NCBI RefSeq assembly: GCF_003480315.1
Contig: NZ_QUIV01000008.1
Coordinates: 1 to 64,000, forward strand
DNA: 64,000 nucleotides
DNA from: Clostridium sp. AM33-3
Lineage (GTDB): Bacteria; Bacillota; Clostridia; Lachnospirales; Lachnospiraceae
Direction: 5' to 3'
Part shown: in pieces, positions 53,164 through 61,116 of the stretch
Layout: every line of letters begins with the position of its first letter
Numbering within the stretch: position 1 is the first letter of the stretch
The notes under the pieces: model-generated
Database searches by the model: none
What the model saw: the letters and a program-made list of their open reading frames with translations, nothing else
Told to the model about the DNA's origin: nothing
Made by a program: the position numbers and the translations under genes

Positions 53164-54014
53164 TATGCATTCGCCTTTCTGCTGATGATTGAAAACGACA
53201 GGTTAATGATCAGAATGAATACAAAGAGAACTACCGCCGTGGCGATCAGCGCTTCCCGGTGTAAGTCCGTTGCATAGCCCATTTCCAGAACAATGTTGGC
53301 AGTCATGGTGCGGACACCTTGAAGGATACCCTTCGGCATACGTGCCTGGTTTCCGGCTACCATAATGACGGCCATGGTTTCGCCGATGGCGCGGCCCACA
53401 CCCAGAATCACACCGGCCAGGATACCGGATTTTGCTGCCGGGAGTGTTGCAAAGAATACGCTGCGCTCATGGCTGGCTCCCAGTGCCAGGGAACCCTCAT
53501 AGTAGCTGGACGGCACTGCATTGATGGCAGATTCCGAAACACCGATGATGGTCGGCAGAATCATGATACCGAGCAGGATCGATGCGGTCAGCATACTCTT
53601 TCCGCTTCCGCCAAAAAGCTGAGATACGACCGGTACGATCACAACCATACCGAAGAATCCATATACAACCGAAGGGATTCCTGCCAGCAGATCGATTGCC
53701 GGCTTTACTACCTTGTACACCGGCTTCGGACAAAACTTCGACATAAAGACTGCAGTCAGAATGCCAATCGGCACTCCGATGATGACGGCACCGGCCGTCA
53801 CGTAAATGCTGCCTAAGATCATCGGCAGGATGCCAAAGAGGTTATTGCCCGGTTTCCACTTTTCGCCGGTTAAGAAGTTCAGGACTCCGATCTTTCCGAT
53901 CGCCGGAATACCATTTGCGAACAGGAATACACAGATCATGGCAACACACAGAATGGACACGCAGGCACTGAGTAAAAATACCGCGTGCATCAGCTGTTCT
54001 TTCAGATTTTTCAT
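53163..54014 (-). CDS. pstC: Phosphate ABC transporter permease PstC
   Basis: PstC is the second membrane subunit of the Pst importer. The 283-residue protein has about six helices. Its marks are GEKWKPGNNLFGILPMILGS, VPIGILTAVFMSKFCP, PAIDLLAGIPSVVYGFFGMV, the EAA-like loop VPSSYYEGSLALGASHERSV and GVGRAIGETMAVIMVAGNQA. The ATG at 54014 is preferred over a GTG three codons earlier, which lies within the ribosome binding site GTGAGA. It follows pstS after about 205 bases that contain two stable hairpins likely to limit or stabilise the transcript. Confidence 0.97.
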   Translation of the reverse strand: MKNLKEQLMHAVFLLSACVSILCVAMICVFLFANGIPAIGKIGVLNFLTGEKWKPGNNLFGILPMILGSIYVTAGAVIIGVPIGILTAVFMSKFCPKPVYKVVKPAIDLLAGIPSVVYGFFGMVVIVPVVSQLFGGSGKSMLTASILLGIMILPTIIGVSESAINAVPSSYYEGSLALGASHERSVFFATLPAAKSGILAGVILGVGRAIGETMAVIMVAGNQARMPKGILQGVRTMTANIVLEMGYATDLHREALIATAVVLFVFILIINLSFSIISRKANA

Positions 54015-54040
54015 GGTTCTCACTTTCTTTCCTTATAAAA

Positions 54041-54150
54041 GCGGAAGATATGCAACCTTTATCTTTCCGCATGCCTTACAGTCAGACAGGGCAGCCGGTT
54101 CTTCGTTACGGTCTGCGCCGCGCTTCAACGATGTCGCCCTGCTGCCCTGT
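54041..54150 (-). terminator. Two hairpins between pstS and pstC (attenuator)
   Basis: On the minus strand ACAGGGCAGC/GCTGCCCTGT (54086-54095 with 54141-54150) forms a large hairpin, and GCGGAAAGATA/TATCTTCCGC (54041-54070) is followed by TTTTATA. Such structures after pstS usually stabilise its message and reduce read-through, so that the binding protein is made in excess over the transporter. Confidence 0.65.
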
Positions 54151-54218
54151 TTGTTTTCTTTCTAAACTACTGCGATTCTACAGCAGACCATCTGTTTCAG
54201 GTGTCTTGCTGTTACTGC

Positions 54219-55175
54219 TTACTGAACATCTGCCCAATCGGTAATCTCGCCGGTGAAGATGTCCTTTACGTTCTCGCTAGTCAGCTCGCTAACCGGGCTT
54301 TCGTTGTTGACTACGACTGCAATACCATCCATAGCGATGACAGTCGGGGTTAAGCCGGCTTCCAGCTCGCTGTCCTTTAAGTCTCTGGATGCCATACCGA
54401 TATCACAGACACCTTCGATTGCGGAAGTCATACCAGTGGTGGAATCAGACTGCTGAACCTCAATCTCCACATCCGGGTTTACAGCTGCATAAGCCTCTTT
54501 CAGTTTCTCCATAACCGGGGTTACGGAAGAAGAACCTGCAACAACAACCTTGCCCTTTAAACCAGAAGCGGTGTAAGCACCCTCATTGCCCTGGCTGATA
54601 TAACCGTTGTCCTCAACCACCTTCTGGCCATCCTCGCTCATGATGAAGGTAATGAAATCAGATGCAACATCGCTTAAATCATCTTTTACTGCAATGTTGA
54701 ACGGACGTGCTACCTTGTACTCGCCAGCTTTGATTGCATCGACGCTTGCCTCGGCACTGTCGATGTCAACTGCCTTTACGGTATCATTTAAGGAACCCAG
54801 GGAAACATATCCGATAGCACCCTTATTGCCTGCGATGGTGGTCATCATAACGGAGGTGCTGTTGGTGATCTCAGCATCCTCGGTGGTGTTGTCTACCTTC
54901 TCGCCAGCATCATTCTTGCTCTCAATGCCAAACAGTTCGATGAATGCGCCTCTGGTACCGGAACCATCCTCACGGGAAACTACGGTAATCGGTCCCTCTG
55001 CCTTGCCGCCGGCCGGCTCAGTGATCTCTGTCTTAGTGTCAGCCGCAGAACTTGCTGCCTCGGTCTGTGCCCCGGTTGCTGCTGCGGTAGTCTCTGCCGG
55101 TTTGCTTCCGCCGCATGCTGTCAGGCTTGCAATTGTCATACCCATTGCTAATACCATTGCTAATGTTTTCTTCAT
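54219..55175 (-). CDS. pstS: Phosphate-binding lipoprotein PstS, circularly permuted
   Basis: PstS captures phosphate outside the membrane and passes it to PstCA. The signal peptide ends in a lipobox (SLTAC, lipidated Cys21). The two halves of the binding domain are in reversed order. The mature protein begins with what is usually the second half (GPITVVSREDGSGTRGAFIE with the Ser-Gly-Thr-Arg phosphate loop, GAIGYVSLGSLND). It finishes with what is usually the first half (VVVAGSSSVTPVMEKLKEAY, CDIGMASRDL, DGIAVVVNNE, VKDIFTGEITDWADV). Both phosphate-binding elements are present, so it should still bind phosphate. It is the first gene of the operon, behind the PHO box. Confidence 0.93.
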   Translation of the reverse strand: MKKTLAMVLAMGMTIASLTACGGSKPAETTAAATGAQTEAASSAADTKTEITEPAGGKAEGPITVVSREDGSGTRGAFIELFGIESKNDAGEKVDNTTEDAEITNSTSVMMTTIAGNKGAIGYVSLGSLNDTVKAVDIDSAEASVDAIKAGEYKVARPFNIAVKDDLSDVASDFITFIMSEDGQKVVEDNGYISQGNEGAYTASGLKGKVVVAGSSSVTPVMEKLKEAYAAVNPDVEIEVQQSDSTTGMTSAIEGVCDIGMASRDLKDSELEAGLTPTVIAMDGIAVVVNNESPVSELTSENVKDIFTGEITDWADVQ

Positions 55176-55273
55176 AATACGTTCTCTCCTCTTCTCTCTG
55201 TTTATGAATATTCTTTATTACGTTCTATGTTATCGTGGCTTTCATGTTCTCCATCTCTCAACCACAACTGCAT

Positions 55274-55328
55274 TGTAAAATCCGAATGTAAAATCAAAAA
55301 GAGGGGGAATGTAAAATCGGTGTAAAAT
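55274..55328 (-). promoter_or_regulatory. PHO box: four ATTTTACA repeats at the pst promoter
   Basis: Four direct copies of ATTTTACA (minus strand) lie at 55321-55328, 55310-55317, 55287-55294 and 55274-55281, with start-to-start spacings of 11, 23 and 13. The 11-base step matches the TTAACA-type PhoP repeats of Bacillus. The last copy runs into a TACAAT -10 box (55272-55277) with a poor -35, as expected for a PhoP-activated promoter. Confidence 0.75.
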
Positions 55329-55359
55329 AGAATTGCTGTAAATTAACATGCGAATTTAC

Positions 55360-55388
55360 TTGATAAGTTTGTAAGTATTACATATAAT
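55360..55388 (+). promoter_or_regulatory. Sigma-A promoter of the Phd/ParE-like pair
   Basis: TTGATA (55360-55365) and TATAAT (55383-55388) are separated by 17 bases, about 30 bases before the antitoxin start. Confidence 0.8.
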
Positions 55389-55417
55389 AAAAACAGAAAA
55401 TGACGGGAGGTGAAATC

Positions 55418-55663
55418 ATGCCGAATATTAAACCTATATCCGATTTAAGAAATTATACTGAGGTTTTAAAAGAAGTTCAGGAAGACCATCCTGTTTTTCT
55501 GACCCGCAATGGACGCGGCGAATTTGCCATTGTAAAAATCGAAGAATTTGATAAATTGAAAGCTGCTGTACAACTACTTGCCCATCTGGAGCAGGGGGAA
55601 AAATCAGCCCGTGAAAACGGATGGCTTTCTGCTGATCAGGTAGAAGCACTTTTGGGAGTATAA
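55418..55663 (+). CDS. Phd/YefM family antitoxin
   Basis: This is an 81-residue antitoxin of the Phd/YefM family. The DNA-binding fold spans KPISDLRNYTEVLKEVQEDH and VFLTRNGRGEFAIVKIEEFD, the usual PhdYefM core; the C-terminal LEQGEKSARENGWLSADQVE segment is the flexible toxin-binding part. The ATG at 55418 has GGGAGG seven bases upstream. A toxin of the ParE/RelE superfamily follows after three bases. Type II antitoxins of this type repress their own operon by binding the promoter region, here at 55360-55388. Confidence 0.9.
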   Translation: MPNIKPISDLRNYTEVLKEVQEDHPVFLTRNGRGEFAIVKIEEFDKLKAAVQLLAHLEQGEKSARENGWLSADQVEALLGV

Positions 55664-55666
55664 CAT

Positions 55667-56014
55667 ATGTATCTGTTAGAATATACACCGCAGGCACTGC
55701 ATGACTTGCAGACAATAAAAGCATACATCGAAGAAAATTTTGGTATGTCCGTTGCCAGCAATAAAATCAAAAAATTAGCATCAACAATCCGCCAACTAGA
55801 ACTTTTTCCACATTCGGGACCGCCATTGCGCGACTTACTTGCTGTAGCCTCCGATTATCGTTATCTGGTTGCCGGTCCAAACTATGTGTTCTACCGCATT
55901 GAAAAACAAAGCATCAAAATAGTGCGTGTGTTAAATGAACAGCAGAATTTCATTCAAATTCTTTTTGGAATATCCAATTCTTCGGATTCCGATTCTTACT
56001 GGAAAGAATCATAA
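55667..56014 (+). CDS. ParE/RelE superfamily toxin
   Basis: This 115-residue toxin of the RelE/ParE fold begins MYLLEYTPQALHDLQTIKAY, with the central SNKIKKLASTIRQLELFPHS, the fold motif RYLVAGPNYVFYRIEKQSIK and the end IVRVLNEQQNFIQILF. RYLV...YVFYRI...IVRVL is typical of ParE-like toxins. Such toxins either poison DNA gyrase (ParE) or cleave mRNA (RelE); which applies here cannot be told from sequence. It is expressed with the Phd-type antitoxin and ends just before a hairpin at 56028-56076. Confidence 0.88.
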   Translation: MYLLEYTPQALHDLQTIKAYIEENFGMSVASNKIKKLASTIRQLELFPHSGPPLRDLLAVASDYRYLVAGPNYVFYRIEKQSIKIVRVLNEQQNFIQILFGISNSSDSDSYWKES

Positions 56015-56027
56015 ATTTCCACAAAAT

Positions 56028-56076
56028 ATTATAGGCCCGCGAAGCCGCATTTGCTGCGGCCTCATGGGCCTATAAT
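56028..56076. terminator. Terminator-like hairpin between the toxin and M20 genes
   Basis: ATTATAGGCCC and GGGCCTATAAT pair, and an inner GCCGCA/TGCGGC stem is present. The AT-rich flanks on both sides serve convergent transcripts. Confidence 0.8.
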
Positions 56077-56088
56077 TGCAAAACTAAA

Positions 56089-57264
56089 CTAATTGTTTTT
56101 TATTGCTAACTGCTTTTGATAAGCAAAATCATCCTGAACAGCACGGAACTTCTCCTCATCATCCAGAAGATCATACACTGTTGCAGCTAGAATCTGGCTC
56201 CCCAAAGCGATGGCTCGGTATGCCTGCGGTGTCTTTCCCCAATCCAGATACTCCTGTGAATGGGAGGAACTTCCTTCTGGAACAAAAGCAACCCGAATGC
56301 ATGCGCCAGGAATCTCATGCATAACATTTGCAAAATCTGTAGATCCTGTTTTTTCTCTATCCGGCTTACAATTTGGAGCATGATATAAAACGGCATTCTC
56401 CATGAGCAATGCATTCAATTTCTTTGCCGGAATTTTTCCTTCAATACGCTGATGATAACAAATATCACAAGTTGTCTCTGTCATCATGGACGCACCTCTG
56501 ACAACCAGTTCAAACCGACGAATCAATTCATCCAGATAAGTGGAATCGTAAGAGCGCAGACCATATTCACCAGCAGCCTCCGCGGGTACAACATTCATTG
56601 CGCCTCCGCCATTAGAAATGGCATAATGCATCCGGCTATCCTCTCGAACATGCTCCCTCAAAAACTCAATTCCCTGAAAAGACAATAACATCGCATCCAG
56701 CGCACTGCGTCCAGCTTCAGGTTTCAACGCAGCGTGAGCACTCTTTCCATGGAAAGTAACCGTGGCACTAATCTTTGCCATCGATTTAATATCCGTCTGC
56801 GTGGCTGGACCCCCATGCATCATAAGCGCAATATCCAAATCTTTCAGATATCCTTCCTTCATCATGATCACTTTACCACCCTTGCCTTCTTCTGCAGGAG
56901 TTCCGTAAACAATCAAAGTGAAGTCCTTTTCTTTAAAGAGATGAGCTATGGCAGCTGCGGCTCCAAGAATTGCCGGTCCCTGCAACTGGTGTCCGCATGC
57001 ATGCCCATTTGGAAGTGCATCATATTCACAGAGCAATCCGATTCTTGGTCCGTCATGACCCCAGTTATATTCTGCACGAAACGCTGTATTTAGAGAACCC
57101 AATCCACGTTGCACGGTAAACCCTCTGCTCTCCAACCAGTCCTCCAGAAGAGTGGAGGCAAATGTTTCCTGAAATGCCATTTCTGGCTTGTCGTAAATGG
57201 CATCTGCCATGGTCATCAGTTCTGGCAGAAGTTCCTGCACAAAATCTTTTATTTTCTGTTTCAT
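56089..57264 (-). CDS. M20 family amidohydrolase (aminobenzoyl-glutamate/aminoacylase-like)
   Basis: This zinc amidohydrolase of 391 residues belongs to M20, in the branch with p-aminobenzoyl-glutamate hydrolase subunit AbgA/B and N-acyl-aminoacylases. Metal sites include LLCEYDALPNGHACGHQLQG, YGTPAEEGKGGKVIMMKEG, and GKSAHAALKPEAGRSALDA from the lid domain. The C-terminus has TDFANVMHEIPGACIRVAF with a last metal His further on. It starts nine bases after a YfcC-type transporter gene, so it probably acts on the imported compound, releasing an acyl group or amino acid. Its codon use is AT-richer than the neighbours, as in the rest of this cluster. Confidence 0.9.
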   Translation of the reverse strand: MKQKIKDFVQELLPELMTMADAIYDKPEMAFQETFASTLLEDWLESRGFTVQRGLGSLNTAFRAEYNWGHDGPRIGLLCEYDALPNGHACGHQLQGPAILGAAAAIAHLFKEKDFTLIVYGTPAEEGKGGKVIMMKEGYLKDLDIALMMHGGPATQTDIKSMAKISATVTFHGKSAHAALKPEAGRSALDAMLLSFQGIEFLREHVREDSRMHYAISNGGGAMNVVPAEAAGEYGLRSYDSTYLDELIRRFELVVRGASMMTETTCDICYHQRIEGKIPAKKLNALLMENAVLYHAPNCKPDREKTGSTDFANVMHEIPGACIRVAFVPEGSSSHSQEYLDWGKTPQAYRAIALGSQILAATVYDLLDDEEKFRAVQDDFAYQKQLAIKNN

Positions 57265-57273
57265 AAATTCTCC

Positions 57274-58656
57274 TTATACTCCATAACCAATAATCTGTGC
57301 AATCGAGCACAAGACACTGCCAAGAAGCAACCAAATTAAAAACAGCTTCCACATAAACTTCATCCAGCGATCATACGGAATATTTGCTGCACCCAAAATA
57401 CCCATCAAAGCAGAGGAATGTGGCAGAACATAGTTACAGAAACCATCTCCAAACGTAAATGCCAGAACTGAAGTCTGTCGTGTAATACCAACAAGATCTG
57501 CAAGAGGCGCCATGATCGGCATAACAGCCGTCGCCTGACCACTTCCGGAAACAATAACCAGATTTACAAGTACATTTACCAGGAACATCGCTGGTCCCAA
57601 CAGAAATCTTGGCACATGGTTCAGCATATTACTGGAGGCAAAAATAATCGTATCAATAATACCACCAGCTTTTAATACAGAAGCAATTGTACCGGCAAAG
57701 CCAATAAGAAATGCAGCTCCCAGCATGGTCTTACAACCATTGATAAACTCTGAAGCGATCTGAGATGGCGTCAGCCCAAGCAACAATCCTTCTACAATAA
57801 CAACAACAAGAAACAGGGCAGCATACTCTTCCAGATCCCAGCCCAGTTTCGTATTGCCAACAATCAGGCTAACAAGAGAAAGCAGCAAAACCAAAAGAAT
57901 ACAGATTTTTCTCCAATCCATTTTACCAAAAGCAGTCAGATCTACAACCCGTTCTTCCCGCCCCTGGTCAATATCATATACCGGGCTAAGCTCAGGATTT
58001 TTGCTAATCTTTCTGGCATAATTAACCAGGTAGAGACAGGTTACAATCAAAAATACAACAAAGCAAACTGCACGATAACGTAAACCGGAATAAACTGGAA
58101 CTTCCGCAATCTTCTGGGCCAGCACAGCCGTATTAATATTCAGACCTGCAGTAGAAAAACCAATTGCACCGCCTAACAGAATGATAGCGACGCCAACGAT
58201 GGAATCAAATCCCATTCCCATAGCAATAACAACCATGACAGGCGCAAATGCAATAAAATGGTTCACTGCCTGTGTAGAGCAAATTACTGCAAAAGCAGCC
58301 GTCATAACAGGAACAAACAGATATGCCTTACCACGGAATTGCCCTGCAGTAGAGCCAACCAGAACCTGCAGAGCGCCGGATTTCGCGATCATGTGAAAAG
58401 CCGCACCGGCAAAAATGACCGTATACATCAAATCAATTTTGGAAATCAGGGATTCCACGATCATCTTTGGTACCTTTAACAGGCTGACCGGAGAACTTTC
58501 CAAATACTGAAAAGAAGTGGGATCAACAACTTTAACGCCTTCCGCATTCTCAATACGCGCAAACTGACCAGCAGGAACAATCCAGGTCATTACAACAGCC
58601 AGCAAAATAATCATGACCATAATAACTAACGCATGGGGCATCTTGAACTTTTTCAT
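57274..58656 (-). CDS. YfcC family membrane transporter
   Basis: This 460-residue transporter has about 12 helices and belongs to the YfcC family (related to C4-dicarboxylate and basic amino acid/peptide carriers of the IT superfamily). Family stretches are MTWIVPAGQFARIENAEGVK, VIFAGAAFHMIAKSGALQVL, VNHFIAFAPVMVVIAMGMGF, LVIVSGSGQATAVMPIMAPL and DGFCNYVLPHSSALMGILGA. The substrate is probably an acylated amino acid, peptide or dicarboxylate, judging from the M20 enzyme encoded next. GGAGGAG precedes the ATG. It is the middle gene of a three-gene operon divergent from a LysR regulator. Confidence 0.92.
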   Translation of the reverse strand: MKKFKMPHALVIMVMIILLAVVMTWIVPAGQFARIENAEGVKVVDPTSFQYLESSPVSLLKVPKMIVESLISKIDLMYTVIFAGAAFHMIAKSGALQVLVGSTAGQFRGKAYLFVPVMTAAFAVICSTQAVNHFIAFAPVMVVIAMGMGFDSIVGVAIILLGGAIGFSTAGLNINTAVLAQKIAEVPVYSGLRYRAVCFVVFLIVTCLYLVNYARKISKNPELSPVYDIDQGREERVVDLTAFGKMDWRKICILLVLLLSLVSLIVGNTKLGWDLEEYAALFLVVVIVEGLLLGLTPSQIASEFINGCKTMLGAAFLIGFAGTIASVLKAGGIIDTIIFASSNMLNHVPRFLLGPAMFLVNVLVNLVIVSGSGQATAVMPIMAPLADLVGITRQTSVLAFTFGDGFCNYVLPHSSALMGILGAANIPYDRWMKFMWKLFLIWLLLGSVLCSIAQIIGYGV

Positions 58657-59964
58657 CTACTTCTCCTCCGTTCTTATTTTTATCAATCCGTTTTCCATAT
58701 ACATTTCCGTACCAAATGGTTCACTAAGCCGTGCCAGTGTCTGATAAATAAGATTACTGTCAGTTTCATCAGCCGGACCCGGAATTGCTTTAAATGACCG
58801 TACCTGCTCATAGCCAAGAGAAATCGGCAACATCTCAATGCTAATACACTGCCCCCCCTCCATTACTACCCGCGGAAGCACAGACAGAAAGTTTTCTTTT
58901 GACTGCTGTCCGCCGTTTTTTGCCTTTGATTTTCGGTAAGCAATCGCTTCCCGCGCAGTGGTGGTGTACGGAAGCTTATACTTATCCATGAAGTCCGGGG
59001 GCAGAACATCTACGAACTCATTCTGATAAATAAAATTGCCCAGGGAATAGAAAACCGGCTTGCCTTTATATAGTTCAATACCTTTCAACTGATGGCAGCC
59101 ACCTCCAAGTACCAGGCTGGCTCCGGCATCAATGAACGCATGAGAGCATTCCTGAACAAAATCCTCAATCGATTCCATATTATCGTCTTTCATCTCATGC
59201 GAATGAAACATAACCACAACATGCTCCACATCACGTTTCAATTCCTCAATTGCACGGATCGTTCGATTCAAATCCACAGTCGAAGGTATCGTGATTTTGC
59301 CTTCCTGAGCATTCAGGCAGAATTTCATATCTTTAAATTCAAAAATATCATTGCTTTCCTGAAGTTTGTAGCCCGTTTTTAATCTGCGCTTATTTTTCAC
59401 ATTTACATTACAGACATCGGCTATTTCCTTCAATTGATCCATATGCGCTTGATTCAGCAAATATTTCTGTTCAAAACGCATGGGATTGATACCGGGACGG
59501 GCCGGTAAATACGGTCCCTGGATACCGGCTCTGGCAGAATCATCAAACGTGGATGTAAGTGCAATCAACGCAGTACGTCCTGCAGCAGACTCTGCAATTG
59601 CCGCTTTGGATGCTTTTTCTAGGCTTTCTCCTGCACCAGTAAAGGCAATCCCTCGCTGTCGAAGAGCTGAAAGTGTCTGGAACAGGCCCGGGTACGAATA
59701 ATCCAGCATATGATTATTGGCAATCCCCCAAAGGTTAAATCCAAAGTCCAGCAAATCATCCAACACTGGGGCTTCTGCTGTCAGCCATGTTCCACCGGAA
59801 AATGTAGACGGATAACAATTTTTGTCAGTGATTGTGGTCTCAAGATTCACAATCCGAAAATCGCCCGTTTTCAGATACTCCTGAATCTGCATCTGACCCG
59901 GATAATTTTCAGGAAGACGATGCATGATCAGTGCGTCCCCGCAAGCAGTAAATACAGTCCTCAA
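58657..59964 (-). CDS. CapA family protein (poly-gamma-glutamate capsule enzyme-like)
   Basis: This is a 435-residue member of the CapA/PgsA family, a metallophosphoesterase-like fold. Family motifs are TACGDALIMHRLPE, RIVNLETTITD, GIANNHMLDYSYPGLFQTL, GIAFTGAGESLEKASKAAI, VVMFHSHEM and GIELYKGKPVFYSLGNFIYQ. The last metal motif is unusual: GGGCHQ stands where G-x-H-P-H is expected. No capB or capC is nearby, so capsule synthesis is unlikely; with a transporter and an amidohydrolase in the operon a catabolic role is more probable. The start is a TTG at 59964 with GGGGGG six bases upstream. Confidence 0.85.
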   Translation of the reverse strand: MRTVFTACGDALIMHRLPENYPGQMQIQEYLKTGDFRIVNLETTITDKNCYPSTFSGGTWLTAEAPVLDDLLDFGFNLWGIANNHMLDYSYPGLFQTLSALRQRGIAFTGAGESLEKASKAAIAESAAGRTALIALTSTFDDSARAGIQGPYLPARPGINPMRFEQKYLLNQAHMDQLKEIADVCNVNVKNKRRLKTGYKLQESNDIFEFKDMKFCLNAQEGKITIPSTVDLNRTIRAIEELKRDVEHVVVMFHSHEMKDDNMESIEDFVQECSHAFIDAGASLVLGGGCHQLKGIELYKGKPVFYSLGNFIYQNEFVDVLPPDFMDKYKLPYTTTAREAIAYRKSKAKNGGQQSKENFLSVLPRVVMEGGQCISIEMLPISLGYEQVRSFKAIPGPADETDSNLIYQTLARLSEPFGTEMYMENGLIKIRTEEK

Positions 59965-59993
59965 ATGAATCCCCCCTTTTTTTCTAATTGATA

Positions 59994-60065
59994 TTACAAT
60001 TGTAACAAACACTTCTTGATAGAAACAGTATATTATGTTAATCTAAGATTAAGGAAAGCTTAATC
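59994..60065. promoter_or_regulatory. Operator region between the capA-like operon and lysR
   Basis: TTACAATTGTAA (59994-60005) is a perfect palindrome over the probable -10 (TACAAT) of the minus-strand operon. TTAATC half-sites lie at 60038 and 60060 and in reverse at 60047; GATTAAG-GAAAG-CTTAATC is a perfect inverted repeat at 60047-60065. They are candidates for binding of the LysR protein. Confidence 0.55.
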
Positions 60066-60105
60066 CGCATATTTATATTTGTTTATTTTAATGGAGGGGA
60101 TTACC

Positions 60106-61041
60106 TTGCGGCTAAAGGATGAAAAATATGTATGCGCCCTGGCAAACTATGGAACCATCCGGGAGGCATCTGAAAAATTATATATTTCAGCACCAGCGCT
60201 CAGTATGTATATCAACCATCTTGAAAAAGAACTTGGAGTGGATTTATTTTATAGAAATCAGCAGCGCTTTTTTCCAACTGATATTGGTAAAAAGTACCTG
60301 GAACGCTGCCAAAAAATTCTGGAAATTGACCAGGAATTCTCTATACAATTAGGGAAACTCCAGAGCAAAAAAGAAAACTCTATATCTATCGGTATGTACA
60401 AGCGATCGGCCGCCTATCTATGGATTCCGCTACGCGAATCACTCAAAGCGAATTTTCCTGACCTAGAATGTCATTTAACGGTAGATAAGACAGAACGCCT
60501 GCGTGAAATGCTCAATAAAGGGGAATTAGACATGATTCTGCTTACCATTCCAAACAAGCCGAAACTTCAACAGATTTTTGTAGGCAAAGACGAACTTCTT
60601 TTTGCCTGCCCTACTGTGTGGAATCTGGAAAATACAGATCTTGGGAACGGACGTTTTCCACTGACAGATCTGACAAAGATCCCAGAAGAAAAAATCTTTC
60701 TCCCGGGAAAAACACAAAATATCTATTCTTTTGTAATTCAGTTTATGAATGCAAACAACATTGACTATTCCCATTTTTCTACACTAAACAATCTGGAAAT
60801 ATCCATGCAAAATGTATCTGCTGGAATCGGATGCTGCTTTACATTTCGAAGCTACCTTAATACATTTCCATCGTTATCCAATATTACATTCTATTCTCTA
60901 AGCGAAACACCAACTCAGATCAACTGGTATTTGGAATGCCTAGATCATGTAATGGAAAGCAGATATTTCCACACTATAAAGAAGGAAATTGCCCGATTGC
61001 TTCACATTTCACAGATTTCTACAGCAATTCCGAAAATCTGA
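60106..61041 (+). CDS. LysR-type transcriptional regulator
   Basis: This 311-residue LysR-family regulator has an N-terminal winged helix-turn-helix (KYVCALANYGTIREASEKLY, ISAPALSMYINHLEKELGVD) and an effector domain (SISIGMYKRSAAYLWIPLRE, LREMLNKGELDMILLTIPN, VSAGIGCCFTFRSYLN). The start is probably TTG at 60106, with GGAGGGG six to eight bases upstream; an ATG at 60091 precedes this ribosome binding site. It diverges from the capA-yfcC-M20 operon and is expected to regulate it, as AbgR does for abgABT. Its AT-rich codon use matches that operon. A strong terminator follows. Confidence 0.92.
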   Translation: MRLKDEKYVCALANYGTIREASEKLYISAPALSMYINHLEKELGVDLFYRNQQRFFPTDIGKKYLERCQKILEIDQEFSIQLGKLQSKKENSISIGMYKRSAAYLWIPLRESLKANFPDLECHLTVDKTERLREMLNKGELDMILLTIPNKPKLQQIFVGKDELLFACPTVWNLENTDLGNGRFPLTDLTKIPEEKIFLPGKTQNIYSFVIQFMNANNIDYSHFSTLNNLEISMQNVSAGIGCCFTFRSYLNTFPSLSNITFYSLSETPTQINWYLECLDHVMESRYFHTIKKEIARLLHISQISTAIPKI

Positions 61042-61059
61042 GTACATCTTTATGAAGTC

Positions 61060-61109
61060 AAAAACACCGTTGAAAAGCCATGCAAAATAAGCTTTTCAAC
61101 GGTGTTTTT
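61060..61109. terminator. Strong bidirectional terminator
   Basis: AAAAACACCGTTGAAAAGC (61060-61078) pairs perfectly over 19 bases with 61091-61109, ending in TTTTT on both strands. It serves lysR and the convergent glyA. Confidence 0.95.
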
Positions 61110-61116
61110 AATTTCA

